From JBMDXK01 sp048594375 (GTDB lineage Bacteria; Pseudomonadota; Alphaproteobacteria; Rhizobiales; Methylopilaceae): a stretch of DNA of 51,122 bases. Position 1 is the first letter of the stretch. The number at the start of each line of letters is the position of its first letter. Shown here in pieces: positions 26,167 to 35,382 of the stretch. A program made the translations under genes and the position numbers. The notes under the pieces were generated by a model. The model saw only the letters and a program-made list of their open reading frames with translations, was not told where the DNA came from and made no database searches. Where the stretch lies: assembly GCA_048594375.1 (NCBI GenBank), contig JBMDXK010000039.1:1-51122 (forward strand), given 5' to 3'.

Positions 26167-26532
26167 CTAAATTAAACCGACTTCCTGAAACTTGGCGGTC
26201 ATGATTTCCTTGTCAAAGGGTTTCATAATGTACTCATTGGCACCGGCTCGCAGCGCACGAGCAATATAGCCCACATCGTTTTCCGTGGTGCAAAACACAA
26301 CTTTCGGCAATGTCCCGCCCGGCATGGCGCGCAATTCTTTCAAAAAGGCATACCCATCCATTTTTGGCATATTCCAATCCAGAAGAATAACATCCGGTAA
26401 GGCCTGATTGCATAATTCCAAAGCTTGTTCGCCATCTTCCGCTTCACTGATCTGGAAGTGCATACTTTCCAGAATGCGGCGCGCTACCTTACGAATAACG
26501 GAGGAATCATCCACAATAAGACAATGTTTCAC
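26167..26532 (-). CDS. cheY: Chemotaxis response regulator CheY
   Basis: 121 residues, a single receiver domain: acidic pocket DD at 8-9, phospho-acceptor Asp52 (VILLDWNMPKMDG), Thr in FCTTEND, and Lys104 in IMKPFDK. The start is a GTG at 26532 with AGGAG 7-11 bases upstream; no in-frame ATG gives a full domain. It presumably receives phosphate from CheA and acts on the flagellar motor or another output; no flagellar genes lie in the window. Confidence 0.9.
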   Translation of the reverse strand: MKHCLIVDDSSVIRKVARRILESMHFQISEAEDGEQALELCNQALPDVILLDWNMPKMDGYAFLKELRAMPGGTLPKVVFCTTENDVGYIARALRAGANEYIMKPFDKEIMTAKFQEVGLI

Positions 26533-26549
26533 GGCGCACTCCTTTTAGA

Positions 26550-27014
26550 TTATGCTGCAATACCATGCGCAGTGGATGCTAGGATCATGTCAATATCAAG
26601 GATCACCATCAATTGGCCTTCCAAACGATGCACACCGCTGGAGACTTTTGCCCAACGTGGATCCAGATTGGCAGGATTGCCTTCGCGCGTATGTGCCTCA
26701 ACCTTCAACACCTCCCCAATCTTGTCGATTAAAAAGCCGAACATTTCATGCTCATGCTCAATGCCCACAGCCATTGGCAATTTATTGCTAGCGATAATGG
26801 GCAAATCAAGCTGCACACGCAAATCAATAGCTGTCACAATCTTGCCACGCAAATTCAGCACACCGGTAATTTCAGGCGGGGCAAGCGGCACGCGCGTGAC
26901 CTGATTGAGCTGGAATACATCATGCACGCGGCTAATTGGAATACCAAACAATTGATTACCAATGTAAAGCGTTACATAATCAATTGTTTCGCCATTATGG
27001 GATACGCTACTCAT
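26550..27014 (-). CDS. cheW: Chemotaxis adaptor CheW
   Basis: 154 residues, one CheW domain (YVTLYIGNQLFGIPISRVHDVF, then ITGVLNLRGKIVTAIDLR and GFLIDKIGEVLKV). It bridges receptors and CheA. The start overlaps the cheA stop as ATGA (27011-27014), and 17 bases separate its stop from cheY. Confidence 0.92.
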   Translation of the reverse strand: MSSVSHNGETIDYVTLYIGNQLFGIPISRVHDVFQLNQVTRVPLAPPEITGVLNLRGKIVTAIDLRVQLDLPIIASNKLPMAVGIEHEHEMFGFLIDKIGEVLKVEAHTREGNPANLDPRWAKVSSGVHRLEGQLMVILDIDMILASTAHGIAA

Positions 27015-29791
27015 GCGGCAACCTCTGGTGCAGTGTGAATTTCTTTTAAAGCGGTAATCAGGCCAGGCCGATCAAACTTGGCCACATAATCATCAAACCC
27101 TACTTGCTTGCCACGCTCGATGGCCGCAGGCGTTGTGAGTGATGACAAGGCAATAATTGGCGTTTCCTGAGAGGCAGGCTGAGCGCGTAAAGCCTCTGCC
27201 AGATCAAAACCTGTCATTTCAGGCATCTCGATATCACTGACAATAACATCAAAATGGCGACCCAGTTCAATCAACTGCAACGCTTCACCGCCGCTGGCCA
27301 CTGTGGTGACATCATAGCCTGCAGCCTTCAAAACAGGGGTCAGCATATTTCTGAAAAAGGGCGAATCATCCACAAACAGCAGATGCTTGGCACTTTGGCT
27401 AAAATCTGTCTTGCTATCTTTGCGTTGGAGCCAGTCTTCAAACGCTTGCGGCAAATAATGCGCCACATCAATGACTTCTGTCGCCTGCCCTTTGATAATT
27501 GCAGTTCCCAGAATACCCTCAACTTCAGAAGTCACCTCTATAGTGAGCTTATCCTCGACAATATCAATAATTTCATCAACCATCAGCCCCATAGAGCGCC
27601 CGCTATCAGAAAACACCAGCAGCGATTGAACACCTTCAGATTTAGGCACCATTCCAGTGGCAATTGGCAAAATTGGCATGAGATGGCCACGATACTGGAC
27701 AAGATAGCGGCCGTTGGCGTGCTCAATAGTTCCCGCATCAATTTCTTCCAATCGCGTAATCAATGAAAGCGGAACAGCTTTGGGCTGTGTGCCACCCGAA
27801 CGGAACATTAACAGCGATACCGCCTGACTGCTTGCGGCAAGTGACACAGAAGACTCTGCTTCTTGAACATCCGTAATATTCTGATGATTAAGACCGGCAG
27901 ATGTTGCACTGGCCACGCCATTCGGATCAAGAATCATAATCACCGATCCGTCACCCAGAATTGTAGTCCCGGAAAACATATCAATGTGCCGCAACCGTGA
28001 AGACATCGGCTTCACAACAATTTCTTCCGTATGATAAACACCATCGACCACAATACCGAAAAGATTTTGCCCCACCTGCGTGACAACAATAAAACTGTTG
28101 TCCACTGCCGGGGAATCACTTTTATCCGTAAACGCAAGGATATGATTCAAATGAACCAAAGGAAGCAATTTATTGCGCAACCGCAAGACCGGCGTATTTT
28201 TAATATGCTCTATCCGGTGATCAGAATTGCTTTGCGCGCGCACCAGCTCCAGCACTGCAATCTGCGGGATGGCAAACCGCTGGGAAGAAGCTTCCACAAT
28301 CAAGGCTGGCACAATTGCAAGCGTTAAAGGAATTTTGATCGTGAAGGTCGAACCCTTGCCCGGACGCGACACAACATCAACAGTACCGCCAATAACTTCA
28401 ATATTATTGCGCACCACATCCATGCCAACGCCACGACCCGAAACGCTGGTCACCTGTGCTGCAGTGGAAAAACCTGCCGCAAAAATGAATTTCTGCACCT
28501 GCGCATCAGTCATTTTTTCAAGCTCGGCTTCGGTTGCCAAGCCGTTTTCCAGCGCTTTCTGGCGAATACGCTCCGTATTCAGTCCACGACCATCATCGCT
28601 AATTCCAATGATAATGTGGCCACCTTCATGGTAAGCAGACAGACGGATTGTACCTTTGTCGCTTTTGCCGGCAGCTCTGCGCTCTTCAAGACCTTCTAGA
28701 CCATGATCGGCAGAATTGCGTACCATGTGTGTAAGAGGATCCTTGATCTGATCCAGTACTTGACGATCCAGCTCTGTTTCCGCACCGCTCATTTCAAGAT
28801 CAATAGATTTGTTCAACTCATGCGCCAGATCCCGCACAATGCGCGGCAATTTCTGCCATGCATTGCCAATGGGCTGCATACGGGTTTTCATCACCCCTTC
28901 TTGCAATTCAGCCGTAACATTGGAAAGGCGCTGAAGCGGCACTTTAAATTCGCTGTCTTCGTGATGACGTACTATCTCAAGCAACTGGTTACGGGTCAGT
29001 ACCAACTCCGATACCATGGTCATAAGATATTCCAGCGTATCCACATTCACCCGTATGGACTGCGCCGCCAAAGAACCACCATCCGCTTTGCCGCCTTCGG
29101 CTGCAGCGGTATTCCCGGTATCCTTATCTGCGCGCTCTGTGGTAGTCTTTACAACAGGTTTAGAAGAGATTTTTTCTGTATTCTCAGTGGGAAGAACAGT
29201 AGCAACGTGTTCTTGCGAGGCAGCACGAACCTGATTATCCTGAACAGGGGCGCTGGAATCCTCCGCTTTTCCATCCCTCCAGATAAAGTCTGGCCCTTCC
29301 GTTTCACGAAACGCGCGTTCCAGCTCTTCTTCGGAGACTTCTCCGATACGCAATTGTTTGGGAGCCACTTGCGGCAATGGCTCTTGCACTACAGGAACTT
29401 CGACTTTTTCTTGCCAGGCATTTTCAGCCATTTCTTCTAGCTGGGAAATAAGATCCCGGTCTGCACCATCAGGCTCGGTTTCTGTTTTTTCCAGCTCCCC
29501 AAGAATGGTTTTAATGCGGTCAATGGATAAGAGAATGACAGTTACCGCATTCTCGGTTACCGGGGCGCCATCACGGAATTTACCCATCAAGGTTTCTGCT
29601 GCATGAGCCAGCGCTTCCAGCCGTGAAAGACCTAAAAAGCCGCAAGTCCCTTTAATGGTATGCACCAGCCGGAAAATATTATCCAAAATACGGTCATTGT
29701 TAGGGTCTTGTTCAAATTTTACAAGTTCTACATCCACAACATCAAGGGACTCACTTGTTTCATTGAGAAAATCTTTTAAAAGGTCATCCAT
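27011..29791 (-). CDS. cheA: Hybrid chemotaxis histidine kinase CheA with tandem CheW-like domains and C-terminal receiver
   Basis: 926 residues from the ATG at 29791; an in-frame TTG at 29830 is rejected. Domains in order: HPt with phospho-His44 (RLVHTIKGTCGFLG), an acidic linker of about 150 residues, the P3 dimerisation segment (VNVDTLEYLMTMVSELVLTRNQLL), the ATPase domain (HMVRNSADHGLE, GISDDGRGL, FSTAAQVTSVSGRGVGMDVV), a CheW-like P5 domain (TLAIVPALIVEASSQRFAIP), a second CheW-like domain (about 640-770), and a receiver (LLFVDDSPFFRNML, VIVSDIEMPEMTG). The receiver may be a phosphate sink or timer, as no CheZ, CheD or CheC is present. First gene of the operon. Confidence 0.92.
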   Translation of the reverse strand: MDDLLKDFLNETSESLDVVDVELVKFEQDPNNDRILDNIFRLVHTIKGTCGFLGLSRLEALAHAAETLMGKFRDGAPVTENAVTVILLSIDRIKTILGELEKTETEPDGADRDLISQLEEMAENAWQEKVEVPVVQEPLPQVAPKQLRIGEVSEEELERAFRETEGPDFIWRDGKAEDSSAPVQDNQVRAASQEHVATVLPTENTEKISSKPVVKTTTERADKDTGNTAAAEGGKADGGSLAAQSIRVNVDTLEYLMTMVSELVLTRNQLLEIVRHHEDSEFKVPLQRLSNVTAELQEGVMKTRMQPIGNAWQKLPRIVRDLAHELNKSIDLEMSGAETELDRQVLDQIKDPLTHMVRNSADHGLEGLEERRAAGKSDKGTIRLSAYHEGGHIIIGISDDGRGLNTERIRQKALENGLATEAELEKMTDAQVQKFIFAAGFSTAAQVTSVSGRGVGMDVVRNNIEVIGGTVDVVSRPGKGSTFTIKIPLTLAIVPALIVEASSQRFAIPQIAVLELVRAQSNSDHRIEHIKNTPVLRLRNKLLPLVHLNHILAFTDKSDSPAVDNSFIVVTQVGQNLFGIVVDGVYHTEEIVVKPMSSRLRHIDMFSGTTILGDGSVIMILDPNGVASATSAGLNHQNITDVQEAESSVSLAASSQAVSLLMFRSGGTQPKAVPLSLITRLEEIDAGTIEHANGRYLVQYRGHLMPILPIATGMVPKSEGVQSLLVFSDSGRSMGLMVDEIIDIVEDKLTIEVTSEVEGILGTAIIKGQATEVIDVAHYLPQAFEDWLQRKDSKTDFSQSAKHLLFVDDSPFFRNMLTPVLKAAGYDVTTVASGGEALQLIELGRHFDVIVSDIEMPEMTGFDLAEALRAQPASQETPIIALSSLTTPAAIERGKQVGFDDYVAKFDRPGLITALKEIHTAPEVAA

Positions 29792-30044
29792 AGCCGTATC
29801 CCAAAAAGCCTCAGCCAGTGCTGCTGACAACAGTCTGACGCGAAACGGTTACCTTTCAGTTGATTTTATTCGCAGTCGCTGCACAAATGTTCGAACATGT
29901 AAAAAAACAAAAATAGAGGGAAAATAGCTATGGGTGATAATGGCATAAATGCAAACAGTAGTTTGTATCGCTATTGAGATAATAATGGCATATTAAGAAA
30001 ATAATTAATTAACGGACGAACACTTTCTGATCTTAGGCACTTAC
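29792..30044. other. Divergent promoter region between cheA and the response regulator gene
   Basis: 253 bases. A TTCGAACA/TGTTCGAAC-type palindrome GTTCGAAC is seen at 29889-29896, and an AT-rich block with ATTAATTAAC lies at 30003-30012, but its TTAA words are not spaced by seven bases. No RNA gene or hairpin terminator is apparent. Promoters for both operons must lie here. Confidence 0.4.
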
Positions 30045-30725
30045 ATGAAAATTCTTATTATCGAAGATAATGCCAAAATACGGGATTACATTCATAAAGG
30101 GCTGAAGGAGGCAGGTCATACGGCTGATATTGCCGAAGATGGTGAAACAGGGCTGCATCTGGCACTGACGGAAAAATACGATGTGTTGGTCATTGACCGC
30201 ATGTTGCCAAAAATGGACGGGCTTTCGGTTATTACAGCGTTGCGTGGCAGTGGCAATCAGGCTGGCGTGTTGATCCTGAGTTCGCTAGGCGATGTGGATG
30301 ACAGGGTAGCCGGTTTGCGTTCAGGAGGTGATGACTATCTTGTTAAACCATTTGCCTTTATCGAGCTGTTGGCGCGGGTTGAAGCGTTAGGCAAACGTTC
30401 GGCCATTTCTGCTGTACCGCAAAAAACATCTTTGAAGGCCGGCGATCTTGAAATGGATTTGCTCAGCCGCAAAGTGCGGCGCGGTGGCCAGATCCTCGAA
30501 CTGCAAGCGCGTGAATTCAAACTGCTTGAATATTTGCTCAAATTCAAAGGCCAGCTTGTCACGCGCACAATGCTGCTGGAAAGCGTCTGGGAATATCACT
30601 TTGATCCGCAAACCAGCGTTATCGATGTGCATATCAGCCGCCTGCGCAAAAAACTGGGCGATACGGACAACAGCTTGATTAAGACGGTGCGCGGTGCAGG
30701 ATATATCATCGAAGACAGTTTCTAG
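30045..30725 (+). CDS. OmpR/PhoB-family response regulator
   Basis: 226 residues. The receiver domain (1-115) has acidic residues at 7-8, phospho-acceptor Asp51 (VIDRMLPKMDG) and Lys101 (LVKPFAF). The winged-helix DNA-binding domain (125-226) reads LEMDLLSRKVRRGG, LQAREFKLLEYLLKF, VWEYHFDPQTSVIDVHISRL and VRGAGYII. It is paired with the overlapping histidine kinase gene and probably regulates its own operon and the downstream lipid/photolyase set, but the signal is unknown. The start ATG has AGG about 7 bases upstream. Confidence 0.9.
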   Translation: MKILIIEDNAKIRDYIHKGLKEAGHTADIAEDGETGLHLALTEKYDVLVIDRMLPKMDGLSVITALRGSGNQAGVLILSSLGDVDDRVAGLRSGGDDYLVKPFAFIELLARVEALGKRSAISAVPQKTSLKAGDLEMDLLSRKVRRGGQILELQAREFKLLEYLLKFKGQLVTRTMLLESVWEYHFDPQTSVIDVHISRLRKKLGDTDNSLIKTVRGAGYIIEDSF

Positions 30726-32061
30726 GCATTATATCGGCAGCTCCAGTTTTCGTATGGCGTTGCTCTTCACCGTTCTGCTTTCTGTGTCAGCGGGAATGCT
30801 GGGCTATTTCCTGATCGACTTTGGAAAACGCGAATTTCTGCGCGAAAGCGAGGCGGCGATCAACATCGAGATTGCCATGCTTGCCACACTGGCCAATACG
30901 GACAGCAATGCGCTTATACCTTATATAAACCAGCGCAGTGATGATGATCCTGTGGTACGTTTTCGTTATGAAACACCTGCGGGCGATCTGATTGCAGGTA
31001 CCATCGCGGTTATGCCGCACGTTATTGGCCGTTTTACCGAAGGTGTCCTGCGGTTCAACCTTGAAACGGTGGAAGGATCACAGGTTTTTGCGGCTAAAAT
31101 CCACACGTTTAATGATGGTTCGCGGGTCGTGGTTGCGCGCAACGTAAACGAACTGATTACCAGCCATGACGCTTTGACCTTGATGACGTGGATGGTGTTG
31201 GCGCTTATGTTTGCTGTGGTGGTTGTGAGTTTTGGAATCAGCCTGTTTGTGGTCAGCCGGATTAACCGTATTGCGGCCACGGCACAAGGTATTATTGCAA
31301 CGGGGGATCTTTCACAGCGTCTCCCCATTGACAGCGAATGGGACGATTTAAGCAATCTTGCAAAAATTTTAAATGATTTTCTGGAAAAAATAGAAAGCCT
31401 CATGGGCGGAATTCGTGAAGTGAGCAACAATATTGCCCATGACTTGCGCACCCCGCTCACGGTCCTGAGAAGTGATATTGAGGCTTTGAAAACCCAGCCC
31501 ACCGATATGTCAAAAATTGACACTTTATTAGGCGATGCAGACCGCATCATGGCCATTTTTCATGCACTGCTGCGCATTGCTAACATTGAAAAGGGCAAAC
31601 GTTTTGCGTTTTTTGCTGATTTTAATATGGTGATATTGATACAGGATGTGGCGGAATTATACGAACCACTTGCGGAGGAAAAAAATCTGCGGCTGCAAAT
31701 CGCTATGCCAGCCCACCTGAATATTCGCGGTGACCGTGACCAGCTCTTCCAGATGTGCGCAAACCTGCTCGACAACGCTATTAAATTTGCACCGGCCGAT
31801 TCGGTTGTAAGACTTTGCGCTGCGCAGGAAAACGGGTGTACTGTTCTGACCATAGAAGATTGCGGAACAGGTATTCCAGAGCATGAAAAAAACAATGTAT
31901 TCAAGCAGTTCTATCGGTGTGACAGCAGCAGAAGCTTGACAGGCAATGGCCTTGGTCTCAGTCTTGTGAAAGCGGTTGCGGATCATCATCAGGCGCAGAT
32001 CAGCCTTGAGGACGCGCAGCCTGGTTTGCGGGTACGCCTTGTGTTTCAACCTTACCAATAA
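30694..32061 (+). CDS. Sensor histidine kinase (HAMP, HisKA, HATPase)
   Basis: 455 residues from a GTG at 30694 that overlaps the response regulator gene by 32 bases; an ATG at 30754 would cut into the first transmembrane helix and is less likely. Two membrane helices (about 21-42 and 163-190) bracket a periplasmic sensor of some 120 residues. Then HAMP, the H-box NNIAHDLRTPLTVLR with His249, N-box NLLDNAIKFAP, G1 DCGTGIPE and G2 GNGLGLSLVKA. It phosphorylates the partner regulator. The sensor region is not recognisable. The FAD oxidoreductase gene starts 71 bases after its stop on the same strand. Confidence 0.87.
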   Translation: MQDISSKTVSRHYIGSSSFRMALLFTVLLSVSAGMLGYFLIDFGKREFLRESEAAINIEIAMLATLANTDSNALIPYINQRSDDDPVVRFRYETPAGDLIAGTIAVMPHVIGRFTEGVLRFNLETVEGSQVFAAKIHTFNDGSRVVVARNVNELITSHDALTLMTWMVLALMFAVVVVSFGISLFVVSRINRIAATAQGIIATGDLSQRLPIDSEWDDLSNLAKILNDFLEKIESLMGGIREVSNNIAHDLRTPLTVLRSDIEALKTQPTDMSKIDTLLGDADRIMAIFHALLRIANIEKGKRFAFFADFNMVILIQDVAELYEPLAEEKNLRLQIAMPAHLNIRGDRDQLFQMCANLLDNAIKFAPADSVVRLCAAQENGCTVLTIEDCGTGIPEHEKNNVFKQFYRCDSSRSLTGNGLGLSLVKAVADHHQAQISLEDAQPGLRVRLVFQPYQ

Positions 32062-32132
32062 TTCAGGATCATGTAAGCCGCGGGAAAAGCGTCATCCTTT
32101 AAGAATAAAAACAAAAGCATAAGGATTTGATT

Positions 32133-33404
32133 TTGAAAATACTCAAGCGTAAGCAAATTGCCATCATTGGTGCAGGCATTTCTGGATTAGGCGCAGCCTC
32201 GCTGTTGCATCCGCATCACGCTATTACAGTATATGAGAAAAACACCTCACTCGGCGGTCATAGCCGTACTGTTCTCGCTCCGACACCAGAAGGAACGGTG
32301 CCTGTTGATACAGGCTTTATCGTATTCAACAAAAAGAACTATCCACTGCTCACCCGTTTATTCCAATTTCTGGAAGTGCCGGTTGTAAAAAGCGATATGT
32401 CTTTTGGTGCGCGTATTGCCAAAGGCTGGCTGGAATACGGTACACGTACACCGCTTAGTCTCTTCGCGCAGAAAAGAAACCTGTTTCGTCCCGCATTCTG
32501 GAAAATGATGCGGGATATAATGACGTTTAACGCCAAGGCAAGACACTATCTGGATAAAGATCCGTCCTTCACACTGGGCGATTGCCTTGATGAACTGAAA
32601 ATGGGTCACTGGTTCCGTGATTATTATCTTTTGGCAATGGGAGGAGCAATATGGAGTACTCCCGTTGAAGGAATGCTGAAATTTCCAGCCTGTACCTTTA
32701 TCCGCTTTTTTGAAAATCACGGTTTGCTCACCGTAAACGATCATCCGCAATGGTACACGGTGAAGGGTGGAAGCCGTGAATATGTCCAGCGTCTGACAGA
32801 AAGTTTCAAAGACCGTATTATGGCGGGTCGGGGTGTTGTTGCGGTGCGCCGCACAGCCGCAGGTATTACAGTGCAAGACAGCAACGGCGAGACGGCTTTG
32901 TTTGATGAGGTTGTGTTTGCCTGCCATGCGGATCAGGCGTTGAGCATGATGGTTGATGCGACTGCTGAAGAAAAAAACGTTCTGTCCGCTTTTCGTTATC
33001 AGCCGAACCGGGCGGTATTGCACAGCGATACCAGCTTTATGCCGCACCGTAAAAGCGCATGGGCAAGCTGGGTCTATCTTTCAGAAGGCAAAGCCGATAC
33101 CAGCCCTGCGGTTTCTTTAAGTTACTGGATGAACAACCTCCAGCCACTGACTATACAAACGCCTGTCATTGCTACGCTCAATCCCGGTCGAGAACCTGAT
33201 CCGACACGGGTCTATGATGATTATATCTTCGAGCATCCTGTATTTGATGAAGCGGCTATCCGCAGTCAGGCAGCTTTGGAAGTACTGCAAGGCGCAGATC
33301 GTTTCTGGTTCTGCGGTGCCTACCAGCGTTATGGCTTCCACGAGGATGGCCTTGCCAGCGCCGTTGCCGTGGCAGCCCGGATGGGAATTACCCCTCCATG
33401 GTGA
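32133..33404 (+). CDS. FAD-dependent oxidoreductase (amine-oxidase-like) of the lipid-modification set
   Basis: 423 residues. The start is taken as TTG at 32133, since AGGA lies 7 bases upstream; a TTG at 32127 is too close. The N-terminus is the FAD-binding Rossmann motif IAIIGAGISGLGAASLL, then YEKNTSLGGHSRTV, and the C-terminus has FWFCGAYQRYGFHEDGLASA, which closes the FAD site. This family (flavin amine oxidase-like) recurs with DUF1365 and cyclopropane-synthase-like genes in photo-oxidative-stress operons. Its substrate is probably an unsaturated or methylated acyl chain of a phospholipid (inferred). The stop overlaps the next start by 7 bases. Confidence 0.82.
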   Translation: MKILKRKQIAIIGAGISGLGAASLLHPHHAITVYEKNTSLGGHSRTVLAPTPEGTVPVDTGFIVFNKKNYPLLTRLFQFLEVPVVKSDMSFGARIAKGWLEYGTRTPLSLFAQKRNLFRPAFWKMMRDIMTFNAKARHYLDKDPSFTLGDCLDELKMGHWFRDYYLLAMGGAIWSTPVEGMLKFPACTFIRFFENHGLLTVNDHPQWYTVKGGSREYVQRLTESFKDRIMAGRGVVAVRRTAAGITVQDSNGETALFDEVVFACHADQALSMMVDATAEEKNVLSAFRYQPNRAVLHSDTSFMPHRKSAWASWVYLSEGKADTSPAVSLSYWMNNLQPLTIQTPVIATLNPGREPDPTRVYDDYIFEHPVFDEAAIRSQAALEVLQGADRFWFCGAYQRYGFHEDGLASAVAVAARMGITPPW

Positions 33405-34159
33405 TTGAACCCCGCCTTTACACAGCGCAGGTGATGCATAAGCGCCTGTTTCCTAAAAAAAACGCCTTTCGCTATGGCGTTTATTACCTTGCCATTCCCC
33501 TGCCCGCCGCACCTATCCGTGGTTGGCTGACCGGCTTTCATGCCAAGGATGTTGGCCTGCGTGATGGCTCTGATCCCTTGTTGTGGGTGCGGTCCATCCT
33601 TACAGAATATGGACTCGACGGGTTGTGTCCGCATGTTGTTCTCATCACCATGCCGCGCGTCATGGGTTATGTGTTCAATCCGGTAAGCTTTTATATGTGT
33701 CTGGATGCAAACCAGACTCTGCGGGCGGTACTGTGCGAGGTGCATAACACGTTTGGCGAGCAGCACAGCTATCTGTGCGCGCATCACAATCATGCGCCAA
33801 TTACTGGAAAGTGTGTCCTCAAAGCACAGAAACTGTTTCATGTATCACCTTTTTTGCAAAGGGATGGCTCTTATACATTCCGCTTTGAGATGACGCAGGA
33901 CACGCTCGGTGTATGGATAGATTATTACGATGCGTCCGAGCGCAAACAGCTCTTAACGTCTCTTACGGGCAGCTTTACGCCGTTGAGCAAGGCGGCTCTC
34001 AACAGAGCCTTCTGGCGGCATCCGCTGGTGGCTCTTAAAGCGGTTTATTTCATTCACTGGCAAGCGTTGCGGCTGCTGGCAAAAGGCATTCGCTTTATCA
34101 CCAAGCCCACACAAAACAGCCAGAATGTCAGTACAACACACAACCTTGAAAAAATGTAA
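33398..34159 (+). CDS. DUF1365 family protein
   Basis: 253 residues. It carries the DUF1365 pattern: an N-terminal strand with LYTAQVMHKRLFPKKNAFRY, the central MGYVFNPVSFYMC motif, and VCEVHNTFGEQHSY-like segment (here LCEVHNTFGEQHSY) followed by KLFHVSPFLQRDG. The biochemical role is not established; the family is almost always found between a flavin oxidase and a cyclopropane-fatty-acid-synthase-like methyltransferase, as here. A Phe/Trp-rich C-terminal region is probably membrane-associated. It overlaps the oxidase gene by 7 bases. Confidence 0.82.
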   Translation: MVIEPRLYTAQVMHKRLFPKKNAFRYGVYYLAIPLPAAPIRGWLTGFHAKDVGLRDGSDPLLWVRSILTEYGLDGLCPHVVLITMPRVMGYVFNPVSFYMCLDANQTLRAVLCEVHNTFGEQHSYLCAHHNHAPITGKCVLKAQKLFHVSPFLQRDGSYTFRFEMTQDTLGVWIDYYDASERKQLLTSLTGSFTPLSKAALNRAFWRHPLVALKAVYFIHWQALRLLAKGIRFITKPTQNSQNVSTTHNLEKM

Positions 34160-34221
34160 GAAACAGGAAAGTCCCACGACAAGCAGACTGTTTTATAACT
34201 AAGCCTTAAAAGAGGTATTTT

Positions 34222-35382
34222 ATGTTTGACCGCTTGATAACCCACCGCTTTCTGAAAGAGCTGGAACACATTGAATACGGCTCGCTGTCTGTCATTACGC
34301 CCGATGGAAAGGCGCACATTTTTCAAGGAAAATACCCCGGTACGGCTGCGGCAATGATACTGCACACCTGGGATGTTGTGGGTAAAGCCATGCGCCGTGG
34401 TGATATTGGACTTGCGGAAAGTTATCGGGAAAGCAAATGGGACTCGCCGGATCTTGCTGATCTGTTTGAATTTGGTATGCAGAACCAGTCTGTGCTTGAC
34501 CGTTACGTTTGCGGCGGGATGCTCGGCCGTGTTGCCGCAAGGCTTGCAGCACTTTTTACCCGCAATACCCTGAAAGGCAGCAAAAAGAATATCCACGCAC
34601 ATTATGATATTGGTAACGCATTTTATGCGCTCTGGCTTGATCCAACGATGACGTATTCCGCCGCAATTTTCGGCAATGAAAACGAATCCCTTGCGGATGC
34701 CCAACAGCGCAAATATGATCGGATCATCGAACGGATTAACCCATCAGGAAGCCTTTTGGAAATTGGCTGCGGGTGGGGTGGCTTTGCAGAGCGCGCTGTT
34801 GAAAAAGGTGATTACGCCATCAATGGCCTGACAATATCGGAAGAGCAGTACAATTACGCCACTGAGCGGCTGGGCAGTACAGCCACTGTTTCCCTTCAGG
34901 ATTACCGGCATCAACAAGGAATATATGACCAGATAGTCTCGATAGAGATGTTTGAGGCTGTGGGTGAACAATTCTGGCCTGTTTATTTTGCAAAAGTAAA
35001 ATCACTGTTGGCGCAAAAAGGTACGGCACTCATCCAGACCATTACCATTGCAGATGATTGCTTTGACCGCTACCGCAAAAGTGGTGACGCCATCCGTACA
35101 TTTATTTTCCCTGGCGGAATGCTCCCTTCGCCTGAAAAATTCCGCGCAGCCAGTGAAAAAGCGGGTTTTGTAGTCACCGACACTTTTGCATTTGGACAGG
35201 ATTACGCCCTCACCCTTACGCGCTGGCTGGAAAATTTTGATAGCAGTATCAGTGGCGTAAAGGCTATGGGGCTGGATGATAAATTTATCCGTTTGTGGCG
35301 GTTTTACCTGACAGTCTGTATTGCGGGCTTCCGCCATGGCCGTACCGATGTCATGCAATGGGAGCTTCGTCATGCTGCGTAA
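34222..35382 (+). CDS. Cyclopropane-fatty-acyl-phospholipid synthase-like SAM methyltransferase
   Basis: 386 residues. Family hallmarks: the N-terminal lipid-binding domain, the linker HAHYDIGNAFYALWLDPTMTYS, the SAM site LLEIGCGWGGFAERA, GLTISEEQYNYA, and IQTITIADDCFDRYRKSGD. The enzyme moves a methyl group from SAM to an acyl-chain double bond in membrane phospholipid, giving a cyclopropane or, in the related Rhodobacter enzymes, a methylated unsaturated chain. Which product is made cannot be told from sequence. AAAAGAGG precedes the ATG at 34222. The 3' end overlaps the next gene by 11 bases. Confidence 0.85.
   Translation: MFDRLITHRFLKELEHIEYGSLSVITPDGKAHIFQGKYPGTAAAMILHTWDVVGKAMRRGDIGLAESYRESKWDSPDLADLFEFGMQNQSVLDRYVCGGMLGRVAARLAALFTRNTLKGSKKNIHAHYDIGNAFYALWLDPTMTYSAAIFGNENESLADAQQRKYDRIIERINPSGSLLEIGCGWGGFAERAVEKGDYAINGLTISEEQYNYATERLGSTATVSLQDYRHQQGIYDQIVSIEMFEAVGEQFWPVYFAKVKSLLAQKGTALIQTITIADDCFDRYRKSGDAIRTFIFPGGMLPSPEKFRAASEKAGFVVTDTFAFGQDYALTLTRWLENFDSSISGVKAMGLDDKFIRLWRFYLTVCIAGFRHGRTDVMQWELRHAA

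Noticed and set aside
30003..30012. CtrA site before the response regulator gene
   Set aside because: TTAA words are spaced by eight or by zero bases.
30966..31556. Open frame of 196 codons antisense to the histidine kinase gene
   Set aside because: Shadow frame; the kinase motifs on the plus strand are complete.
32062..32132. SigE-type (TGATCC-N18-TAAGA) promoter before the lipid operon
   Set aside because: A TAAGA at 32100 and a reverse TGATCC at 32066-32071 exist, but their orientation and spacing do not fit.
32358..33047. Open frame of 229 codons antisense to the flavin oxidase gene
   Set aside because: Shadow of a well-supported gene, rich in His/Cys/Arg as antisense frames are.
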